A DNA stretch of 13,388 nt. It comes from an uncultured Bacteroidales bacterium. GTDB taxonomy: Bacteria > Bacteroidota > Bacteroidia > Bacteroidales > F082. Where the stretch lies: NCBI GenBank assembly GCA_937926515.1, contig CALAZZ010000117.1, positions 1 to 13,388 on the forward strand. Direction: 5' to 3'. Positions within the stretch are counted from its first letter, which is position 1; the number at the start of each line of letters is the position of its first letter. Under the pieces are notes generated by a model that saw only the letters and a program-made list of their open reading frames with translations, was not told the DNA's origin and searched no databases. Position numbers and translations under genes: made by a program. This document shows positions 1-7,300 of the stretch, piece by piece.

Positions 1-361
1 AGAGCCTGTATCGGCCAGCTCACCATTGAAGGAGAAGCCTACGGCCGGTTCAGGGTTGATCACCACTGTGGCCATGTAGGGCTCATAGTCTGCCGGTGAG
101 CAGCCATTGCCATCCACAATGGAAGTGATCTGTACTTCATAAGTGCCTGCTTCGAGAAGGTCGCTGAACAATATGTCACCAAGCATTACATCTGTAGCAA
201 CACCGGGCATTTCGTTCACTGTCCACTCTATATGGAAAGGTTCAACACCTGACCAAATGTGTGAAAGAGTTACAGTTACCTCTTCGTCATAGCAATATAC
301 AAATTCAGAGCCTGTATCGGCCAGCTCACCATTGAAGGAGAAGCCTACGGCCGGTTCAGGG
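1..361 (-). repeat. Perfect 55-base direct repeat, copies at 1-55 and 307-361
   Basis: The bases at 1-55 and 307-361 are identical, 306 bases apart (exactly 102 codons, frame kept). Both encode the same stretch starting P-E-P-A-V-G-F-S-F-N-G and ending L-A-D-T-G-S. The left copy touches the window edge, so identity may continue outside. Flanking bases on the right of each copy differ at once (T versus A), so identity ends sharply there. A recent in-frame module duplication or gene conversion would explain it. Confidence 0.95.
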
Positions 362-804
362 AATACCGTTGCCATGAAATCAGCAAAATTCACACAACCG
401 TTTTCATCGGTATAGGTATAGGTGAGCGTATAAATTCCACTTTCAACACTGGAAGCATCAAATATACCATCCTCAACACCTGGTCCACTGTAGACACCTC
501 CTTCAGGCATTCCACCTGTCAGGGTAACTACTTCATCATAGCAGACAAAAAGATCATCCGGAGCGGTCACTTCAGGCAGTGGGTTCACTGTAATAAAGAA
601 TGTACAGGAACCTTGCGCATTGTTCTCATAAGTGAAAGTGTAGGTAATTTGATGTATTCCAACGCCGGCATCGGCAGCTGTAAATACATTACCACTTACA
701 CCAGCACCTGTATACACCCCACCGGCAGGATACTCACCTTCAATACCTGAAAGCATGAGCGGATCTGCATCTACACACAAATCAAAATCATCCGGACACC
801 TGAC
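1..804 (-). repeat. Ig-like modules at the truncated end of the partial gene
   Basis: Residues 1118-1385 form a chain of Ig-like modules of about 80-100 residues. Two adjacent modules share GGVYTGAGV / GGVYSGPGV followed by G-I-H/Y-x-x-T-Y-T-x-T-Y/D-E-N and a late cysteine. Each starts with a D-D-x-x-x-C or V-C-Y-D-E-V cysteine strand. This type is common in gliding-motility adhesin (SprB-like) and other T9SS proteins of Bacteroidota. The next module begins PEPAVGFSFNG and contains YCYDEEVTVTLS; a further one begins with the same PEPAVGFSFNG at the window edge. Modules are linked by N/F-P-L/E-P. They probably act as an extended stalk. Confidence 0.75.
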
Positions 805-3800
805 ATCAGGCAAGAGGGTTATCACACCATCCACAGTGCCATCAATATTATTGACGCCACCAGGGCTGGCAAGGATTCCTTCCAATATGATCAAATCGTA
901 AGTATCCGGTAAATTTGGTGTATTAAGCACAAATGTTGCAACATTACCATTATAACCTTCAAAGAGTGCATTAGTCAGTGAGGTACTAATCAATCTCAAC
1001 ACATTTCCAGGTAACACAGATGCAATAACTTCATGATCATCAGCTCGATCTGTCAATTCCACCGAACCTACTACATATGTAAAGCCATCAGGGAGTTGAA
1101 AATCAACCTGGAATGCAGTGAAGTCCTTGGTATTATCCACTTCAAACTCAATCGTAACAGGGAATTCAACCAGTTGTTCTGCATCATGTGCGATCATAAT
1201 ATTCTTATGTGCCAGTGTAATCGTACCATCTTCAACACCGGTACGAATATTACCAAGACCCAGATTAATTATTTGTGCATTAGCAAACGGTGCAATGATG
1301 ACATCATAAACTCCCTCATCGCCGGCAGCATTCAAAACAACGGTTGCAACAGTACCTTCATTACCACTAAAGAGAGCATTGGTCAATGAAGAGCTTAAAA
1401 GCCTAAGGACATTTCCCGGCTGAACTGAAGCACTAATGGTATGATCATCTGCACGGTCTGACAATTCAACAGTACCTTCGAAAGTAAATCCGGCTGGTAG
1501 TTCTATATCAACCTGGAATGCAGTAAACTCCTGTGTATTGCTGATGGCAATCTCAACCTCAATAGGTCTGTTACAGAAACCTTCAGCATCCACAAATTGT
1601 ATAATATTCTGATGTGGCAGGATAGTTAGCCAACCATCAATAGTTCCTGTGAGAATGTCGCCACCTGCTTGGTTACTGATAATGGCATTTGATACAGGTG
1701 CATGATAGGTATCTGCCACCAAAGGGGTAGTAAGTTCAAAGGTAGCCACAGGACCTTCGTTTCCAGTGAATAACGCATTTTCATCCAGATCTGCAGCAAG
1801 AATTCGAAGTACGTTACCTATAACGGAAGCTGTGATATTATGAGTAGCACTAGCACGATCGGTCAAGGCAATTGAACCGGGAACATACGCAAAACCGGCA
1901 GGGATGGTAACATCCAGCTGGAATGCACTAAATTCCTGAGAATTCGTTATTGCTACAGGAACTGTCATGTTATTCTCAATGAGCACCTCTGTATCAACAA
2001 CTTCAATGATATTCACATGGTCAAGTATGGTGATTTCACCATCATCTTCATCAGATAAAATATTCTGACCTTGTGCATTAGCCACAATGGCCACATCAAA
2101 TTCGATGGGATAGAATCCGGCGACAGCAACAAAATCAAGAATAAATGTAGCTACATTACCATTATTTCCATTGAATGGTGCATTGGCACCCGAAGTTGCA
2201 AATAAGCGCAGGATATTACCGGGAAGTACCTGTGCCAACAAATTGTGGTCATCTTCTCTTCCAGCAAAGGCAGCACTTCCAGTTTGATAGGTAAATCCAA
2301 CCGGTATCTGTATGTCAAATTGGAATGCAGTAAATACACTTGAATTCAATACTTCAACTTCAATGAGAACTTCCTCCTCATCCACATAGGCAGAAACATC
2401 GTGTATAATAGCAATATTTGTTTGAATACCCCATTCGTCATTGAATTCGGTGTCGCCTTCAACCAACCCCACCCTATTAGGCAGTGCATTAGGCCATTCG
2501 AGCACAGTGGCTGCATTTTTATAGGCATACTTATACTCATAGGTTCCGAGTGGTAATTGCAGGGTAAGGGTGTAGATCATGGAAGCACCAACACGTTCCA
2601 TCATATAATCTTCATCATCTCCTGGTTCAGGCCACATTGGGCCAGTCAGATATACATCGTGTGTAGCTGGATTGAATCCGCCTGCACCAGTCATATCTAC
2701 ATTAAACGTCACATCAAATAATTCGGTCAGTTCAATGAAGTTAGCAGTGTAGGCCAGGTTCTGTGCAGGCATGTTGAAGTTAAACGGATTTGCCGTGCTT
2801 ATCACTTCATCATCCTGTGTCCAGTTTAAGAACTCCCATCCAAAGTTAGCGTTGGCCAACAGACTGACAGAAGCTCCAGCAGGACGAGGAATGCCGGCAC
2901 CAATAACAGATCCGGCACCTTCAGGATTGATTGTTACATCTACAGTATATGTCGGTATCAGTGAGAAGTTGGCCGTAACAACAATGTTTTCGGCAGGCAT
3001 ATTGAAAGTGGCAACCGTATTATTTGGACCACTTGTAACCGCTCCTGCAGGCAAGTCTTCCCAACCATCAAATTGATAGCCCATTGCAGGCGCAGCAGTC
3101 AATACAACCTCTTCACCTTCCTCAAATGGGCCAGCTTCTTGTCCATTAACAACGCCACCCATAGCCGGGACTACGATCACATCAACTGTAAAAGTAGGAA
3201 TAAGTTCAAAATGTGCCGTAAACTCAAGGTCTTCTGCCGGCATCAAGAAGTTATGCGGATTGTCTCCAATAACGATCCCATCGCCATCTGTCCAATTAAG
3301 GAAAGTATAACCATCGGCAGCAACAGCAGTAATTTCAACAGCATCACCTTCTTCATAAGTGCCGCCACCGTTGGCAACACCACCTGCAGCAGGATCAACA
3401 AAAAGATCAACTGTGTAAGTGGGGACAGCACTCTCTTCAAAATGTGCTACCAGATTCACATCAGCAGCAGGCATATTGAAAACATAGGGATTATCATCTG
3501 AAACAAAACCACCTTCGTCATCTGTCCATTCCACAAAATCAAATCCCGCATTGGCATTTGCTGTCAAGGTGACTTCATCACCCTCTTCATAGGCTCCGGT
3601 CCCATCAACAGTACCTGAACCAACAGGTTCGACATCCACATTAACATCAAATTGAACAGGTTCATCACCGGTTATCGTTAACGTACCGGGAATGGCCTCA
3701 TCCAGAATATTCGCACCGCCTGGATCACTAAGGATTGCAATGTGTGCTCCCAGCGGATAAACTCCTGGGGCCATATCCTGATCAATATTAATACGTACCC

Positions 3801-4155
3801 TAAACAACCAACCTTCATCACCAAATATAATGGATTGGTTAAAACTGGCACTTAGTGTAATGATCCTTCTGGGCAGACTTGGAGGAATATTCGCACTCAC
3901 CTGATGATCCCAAAGACGATCCAGATTTGTTTGTATAGCACCGGGTCCCGGAGTATAGCTCACATCATCAGGGATGAGGATCTCTAACTGGTGACCAACT
4001 ATTACGTCCTCGGTATTTTTGTTCATCTGTATTTCAAGATAAACCTGATCACCAGGCTCAGCAGTAACATCACCAATAATAAGAACATTCTGGCCTAAAA
4101 GCCAATCGCTACTAATAAAAAGCAGCAAGATCATTAATAGTCGTAGTATTTTCAT
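1..4155 (-). CDS. Large secreted protein with cohesin-like, InlB-type and CBM-like modules (3' part missing)
   Basis: The frame is open from an ATG at 4155 to the left window edge (1385 codons, no stop, no frameshift), so the gene is partial at its 3' end. Residues 1-21 form a signal peptide (basic MKILR, then a Leu/Ile-rich core, likely cut near LLG/QN). Modules in order: cohesin-like 22-163; four InlB-type B-repeats 167-473; a CBM20/48-like beta-sandwich 479-578; four tandem cohesin-like repeats 581-1117; Ig-like modules from 1118 to the edge. No catalytic motif or membrane segment is visible after the signal peptide. By analogy with such Bacteroidota proteins it is probably exported through Sec and then T9SS, with a sorting domain expected beyond the window; that part is inference. 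M8 is an alternative start, but M1 gives the better signal peptide. The gene lies 162 bases downstream of a dockerin-bearing secreted protein on the same strand. Likely role: adhesion, scaffold or glycan contact; the exact function is unknown. Confidence 0.9.
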   Translation of the reverse strand, partial: MKILRLLMILLLFISSDWLLGQNVLIIGDVTAEPGDQVYLEIQMNKNTEDVIVGHQLEILIPDDVSYTPGPGAIQTNLDRLWDHQVSANIPPSLPRRIITLSASFNQSIIFGDEGWLFRVRINIDQDMAPGVYPLGAHIAILSDPGGANILDEAIPGTLTITGDEPVQFDVNVDVEPVGSGTVDGTGAYEEGDEVTLTANANAGFDFVEWTDDEGGFVSDDNPYVFNMPAADVNLVAHFEESAVPTYTVDLFVDPAAGGVANGGGTYEEGDAVEITAVAADGYTFLNWTDGDGIVIGDNPHNFLMPAEDLEFTAHFELIPTFTVDVIVVPAMGGVVNGQEAGPFEEGEEVVLTAAPAMGYQFDGWEDLPAGAVTSGPNNTVATFNMPAENIVVTANFSLIPTYTVDVTINPEGAGSVIGAGIPRPAGASVSLLANANFGWEFLNWTQDDEVISTANPFNFNMPAQNLAYTANFIELTELFDVTFNVDMTGAGGFNPATHDVYLTGPMWPEPGDDEDYMMERVGASMIYTLTLQLPLGTYEYKYAYKNAATVLEWPNALPNRVGLVEGDTEFNDEWGIQTNIAIIHDVSAYVDEEEVLIEVEVLNSSVFTAFQFDIQIPVGFTYQTGSAAFAGREDDHNLLAQVLPGNILRLFATSGANAPFNGNNGNVATFILDFVAVAGFYPIEFDVAIVANAQGQNILSDEDDGEITILDHVNIIEVVDTEVLIENNMTVPVAITNSQEFSAFQLDVTIPAGFAYVPGSIALTDRASATHNITASVIGNVLRILAADLDENALFTGNEGPVATFELTTPLVADTYHAPVSNAIISNQAGGDILTGTIDGWLTILPHQNIIQFVDAEGFCNRPIEVEIAISNTQEFTAFQVDIELPAGFTFEGTVELSDRADDHTISASVQPGNVLRLLSSSLTNALFSGNEGTVATVVLNAAGDEGVYDVIIAPFANAQIINLGLGNIRTGVEDGTITLAHKNIMIAHDAEQLVEFPVTIEFEVDNTKDFTAFQVDFQLPDGFTYVVGSVELTDRADDHEVIASVLPGNVLRLISTSLTNALFEGYNGNVATFVLNTPNLPDTYDLIILEGILASPGGVNNIDGTVDGVITLLPDVRCPDDFDLCVDADPLMLSGIEGEYPAGGVYTGAGVSGNVFTAADAGVGIHQITYTFTYENNAQGSCTFFITVNPLPEVTAPDDLFVCYDEVVTLTGGMPEGGVYSGPGVEDGIFDASSVESGIYTLTYTYTDENGCVNFADFMATVFPEPAVGFSFNGELADTGSEFVYCYDEEVTVTLSHIWSGVEPFHIEWTVNEMPGVATDVMLGDILFSDLLEAGTYEVQITSIVDGNGCSPADYEPYMATVVINPEPAVGFSFNGELADTGS
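805..2415 (-). repeat. Four tandem cohesin-like repeats (about 135 residues each)
   Basis: Residues 581-1117 form four repeats: about 2415-2020, 2019-1615, 1614-1210 and 1209-805. The period is 405 bases; the first step is 402. It is anchored by a shared TGGAATGCA segment (plus-strand positions 1109, 1514, 1919 and 2321). Each unit shows F-T/S-A-F-Q-x-D, P-x-G-F-x-Y/F, a D/G-R-x-x-x-x-H turn, G-N-x-L-R-L/I, N-A-x-F-x-G-N-x-G-x-V-A-T, then Y and a closing G-x-I/L-T. DNA identity is modest while the protein pattern is well kept, so this is an old duplication under protein selection. The pattern fits the cohesin fold (a nine-strand jelly roll); actual dockerin binding is untested. Confidence 0.6.
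2422..2721 (-). other. CBM20/48-like starch-binding-type beta-sandwich
   Basis: Residues 479-578 begin FDVTFNVDMT, followed by HDVYLTGPMW, a MERVG turn, IYTLTLQLPLGTYEYKYAY, a W in LEWPN, then NRVGLVEGD and a terminal DEWG. This order (V-T-F-x-V-D-M, V-Y-L-x-G, Y-T-x-T-x-x-L-P-x-G-x-Y-E-Y-K-Y, N-R, D-x-W-G) is typical of the starch-binding-like domains in Bacteroidota outer-membrane and secreted proteins, related to CBM20/CBM48. Aromatic residues that could contact glycan are present, but ligand binding is inferred only from the family. Confidence 0.6.
2737..3657 (-). repeat. Four InlB-type B-repeat modules
   Basis: Residues 167-473 are four copies of about 70-80 residues (about 167-239, 246-316, 318-397, 400-473). 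Each has the pattern V-D-V near the start, an acidic G-Y-E-E-G-D-x-V turn (less clear in the fourth), L-T-A-x-A, then G-Y/F-x-F-x-x-W and a closing N-M-P-A-x-(5-6)-T/V-A-x-F. The tryptophan follows F in FVEWTDDE, FLNWTDGD, FDGWEDLP and FLNWTQDD. This is the divergent InlB B-repeat family, common in bacterial surface proteins as a stalk or spacer. Copies are joined by short E/L-I-P-T-Y/F-T-V links, so they are probably rod-like and stacked. Confidence 0.8.
3667..4092 (-). other. N-terminal cohesin-like module
   Basis: Residues 22-163 of the partial protein, directly after the signal peptide. The segment aligns by eye with the four tandem repeats further on: a start like NVLIIGDVTAEPGDQVYLEI, a central DHQVSA stretch, an F-G-D-E-G turn, then GVYPL, AIL and a closing GANIL...GTLTI. 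These are hallmarks of cohesin-type beta-sandwiches (about 140 residues, with GDxV near the start and a G-x-L-T-I end). It is more divergent than the later copies and has a longer middle with PPSLPRR. A generic beta-sandwich without dockerin affinity is the main alternative. Confidence 0.55.
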
Positions 4156-4200
4156 AGGTTTTATGTTTTATAAATTTATAATCATACTTTGTTTTAAACT
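4156..4200 (-). promoter_or_regulatory. AT-rich leader with a weak candidate Bacteroidota promoter
   Basis: Read on the minus strand, a TTTA at 4198-4195 is followed after 16 bases by TAAATTTA at 4178-4171, one base off the Bacteroidota -7 element TAnnTTTG. The -33 element would also be one base off TTTG. The leader to the ATG at 4155 would be very short. No Shine-Dalgarno sequence precedes the start; bases just upstream are A-rich, as is usual in this phylum. The evidence is weak because such AT-rich matches are common by chance. If it is not a promoter, the downstream gene depends on read-through past the hairpin. Confidence 0.25.
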
Positions 4201-4203
4201 TTA

Positions 4204-4305
4204 TGTACCTGGAAAAGAACGAATTTATGTTAAGAACAAGTCTGCCGGCATCCGCAAGCGGGCCGGCAGACTGTGCTTGTTCTCATTTTCGAGAATCCGG
4301 GTACA
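4204..4305. repeat. Outer inverted repeat enclosing the hairpin
   Basis: TGTACC at 4204-4209 is the exact reverse complement of GGTACA at 4300-4305, and GG at 4211-4212 can extend the pairing with CC at 4297-4298. Inside it, besides the main hairpin, is a small stem TTCTC/GAGAA at 4280-4284 and 4291-4295, which competes with the end of the main arm. The intergenic region is thus nested palindrome within palindrome. No target-site duplication is seen next to the outer arms, so a transposon remnant is not supported. Confidence 0.6.
4233..4283 (-). terminator. Strong hairpin in the intergenic region, probable terminator
   Basis: Arms AGAACAAG (4233-4240) and CTTGTTCT (4276-4283) pair over 8 bases; TCTGCCGGC (4241-4249) pairs with GCCGGCAGA (4262-4270) over 9; CCG/CGG (4252-4254 with 4259-4261) close a 4-base CAAG loop. 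There is one 5-base bulge (4271-4275) and one 2-base bulge (4250-4251). It begins 35 bases after the stop codon of the upstream gene. On the minus strand the trailing sequence is U-rich but interrupted, so it is not a perfect intrinsic terminator. It could instead be an mRNA-stabilising 3' structure or a REP-like palindromic element. The fold itself is certain from base pairing; the role is inferred. Confidence 0.6.
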
Positions 4306-4317
4306 TGACAGTTTTAC

Positions 4318-7300
4318 CTACTTAATGATTACTACTTTAACCTCGCTTCTGAACAATTCTCCACGTTGGTTTTCAGGCATAGCAGTCATCTGCAGGAAGT
4401 AAACACCAGGATTCACAACTGCAGCATCTGTTAATGTGATCGGATACATTCCTTTGCTGAATACAGCATCGGCAAGATCAGCCACAACGCGGCCCGACAT
4501 ATCGAGCAAGCGCAGGTTAACTTTTGCATCAGTTGGTAGGGTAAAGTTGATGGTAAGGTCACTCAGGTTACGTGTTGGGTTAGGATACACTGCAAGTGTA
4601 AATTCGCCCTTAGTAGCTCCATGTGTGTTCACCTCAACTTGTTTTCCAATATTGGCAGCGAATACTTCGCCCCATCCTATTTGTGATACACCACTTACAG
4701 ACATCAGATCAATCATACCGGCAGGTATCACCTGGTTGTCCATACTGAAGATCATACCGGTAATGGTGTAACCATCAGATTTGTAAACCAATTGATATCC
4801 TTCAAGAGCCATCTCAAGATTTACGGCATCCATATTGGTGCCTTGCAGTTCGAACTGCAATCCACTCAGGGTACCATCGCTTTCGAACCTGATCATATCA
4901 GGAGTAAGATAGATATCAGCAGTATTTGACTGTGGTGCAGCTTTGGAGCCTCCATCAAGGATATACTGGATCAGCATAACAACGTCTAGTACGTTCACAT
5001 CGCCATCTTCGTTGAAGTCAGCTGCATCCTCAACACATGGTGTTGGATTTGCCGAGTCCATAATGTATCCGATAAGTATGCTCACGTCTTGAACGTTGAT
5101 CACTCCGTCGCAATTCATATCACCAAGCCTGTAGGTGGTAAATTCAACCTCTTCAGCAGGGCTGTAATTGGCCGGGCCACAAACTGTACGAACCTCAACA
5201 GTATAATCGGTATCAGGTGTTAGATCCATCAAGTTCACAAAAGTATCAGTTGTGGCTGTCCAAGCACCACCGTCTACACTGTATTCATAACCAACAGCAC
5301 CTGCAACGGCACTCCAGCTCACTGTAGCACGTTTAGCAGTAACACCGCTGTAATCAAGGTCATCAACAATGTCACAATCAGCAAATGTAGCCGTTACAGC
5401 AACATCCTCATCCATTGTAACATTGATTGTTGTATTAGCTGAGGTTACATCACCACTCCATCCCTGGAAAATACCAGCAGGTGAAGCAACAAGTGTAAGA
5501 ACAGTACCGCAATCAACAGTGACAGGTGCAGTATAAAGGACTCCATTTACAGTCACTGAACCAGGTCCTTCAATATCAACTGTAAGTGTGTACTCATCGA
5601 GTTCATACTTTGCTGTGAAGTGACGGTCACCGTAAGGTATATTGGTAATGGTGTGTACCAGATCGGTTGAGATCAGTGTGTTACCTTCATACCATCCTAG
5701 GAAGGTGTAGCAGTCGTGTTCAACAGCAGAGAGGGTAACGTTATCACCGATCACATAAGTGCCACCACCGCTTTCACCGCCAAGATCAGCAGGATCCGTA
5801 TCGGTAGTTACAGTGAACGGTACTTTCTCGTATACGGCGATGAATGTAGCATCTCCGGTCAGTGTGTAGTTGAATGTAGGTGGCAGTACGAATACAAATC
5901 CATCTTCATTGGTGTAATGCTTGAATGCATAAGCCGGACTGCTACTCATGGTTGTAATCTCCATTGGGTACGGTGCATCAGCACAATAGTATGGACCAGG
6001 AACATCAGAAGAAATTGTTCCAACTGATGGATCTGGATTATCGAAACTATCAAGAGCAGTGTACAATGTCAATTCGAACTCAATCGGAGTCACATTATAA
6101 TGCGCATATATAGTTACATCATAAGTTCCCGGCAAGTCGGTCATATAAGGCTCAGGAATTACAGGGATAAAGAAGAATGGATTGGTTACATTCGCCGGCG
6201 GTACGCTATTATCAACAACAGGAATCAATCCGGCTGCATCATAGGTAAAGCGGTCAAATGTATAGATGAAACATTCGTCCTCATCGCTATATGGGCTACG
6301 AGCCTGCAGGCTAAACGGATCATCTTCTATGGTATAGGTAGTAACATCTGAAGGACTATACATACCATTTGCAATTCTTACCTCGCCATAACCAGCATGA
6401 GCTGATGCAATGTATAGGTCATACTCAATTGCAGTATAGTGTGCAGTCGCAACAAATGTTTGTCCTACAGCACCACCAACCATATCCACAGTGTTATCTG
6501 ACGACATCTGGCCATCAAGTAAGAGGCCATTAGCCATGCCGGCACCGCGTTGTAAAGTCCAGTGTGAGAATTCATATCCAGGCATTACAACTTCTTCCCA
6601 AATATCGGCATGTGTTCCATGTGCAAAGGTACCACCATGTTCACTTCCTCCAACCTCACTGATATTGGCGTAAGTATCACCAAATCCAACAGGGCTGGCC
6701 TGAGTGATCAGGTTATAGGCTGGGAACATCGGATCAGAAGCTTGACCGAAGATTGCACAGATGGTAATCTCATCAGCATATTGTGCGGGCACTTTGTAAT
6801 CGAATGTGTAGAATCCAGGATAAACAGTCATTCCATCGAACGGATTGATCTGTACGCCATGGAATACACCCTGACCTTCATCTTCACCGATCATCACATT
6901 GATGAGGCGGAATCCCGGGTTAGGAGTAACGGTAATGGTAACCACATCATCAAAGATATATGGTCCAGCAGGGATGTCAATAGTACCACCAAATACAGGT
7001 GACCCAAGTGTTTCCCCTACAATATAAGGATTACCATTAGTAAATGGGAATGAATTAATTCCGGGTGTACGCAGCATTGTACGGGTACATTCTGCAAGAT
7101 CCACCTCAATTTCCTGGAAGTTTGCAGTCAACGTAATATTTGGCAAATGGAGAGGCATGCTAAGCGTAAGCGGGTTCTGAGTACTCTGGAAGGGTGTCAG
7201 TGAAATGCCGCTAGCAGTCCAGTGTGAGAATTCCCATCCCGGTTGTGCAAACGGTTGTCCGCTATGAGCACGTGTAGCAACAGTGAACGACTGACCGGCA

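Noticed and set aside
1033..1389. 118-codon plus-strand ORF, with other plus-strand ORFs inside both genes
   Set aside because: They lie antisense to frames with clear domain patterns and signal peptides; their length comes from the codon composition of the opposite strand.
805..2415. Regular repeats as a possible CRISPR array
   Set aside because: The period is about 405 bases, repeats are diverged at DNA level and coding is continuous through them.
1..4155. Possible pseudogene or frameshifted reading frame, because no stop is seen
   Set aside because: All 1385 codons read through in one frame with continuous domain patterns; the missing stop is due to the window edge.
4204..4305. Remnant of a transposable element (MITE) from the outer inverted repeats
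   Set aside because: The terminal repeats are only 6 to 9 bases and no target-site duplication flanks them.
4163..4402. 79-codon plus-strand ORF across the intergenic hairpin
   Set aside because: It is antisense to the 3' end of the giant gene, its middle is the palindrome, it has no ribosome binding site and the protein shows no recognisable pattern.
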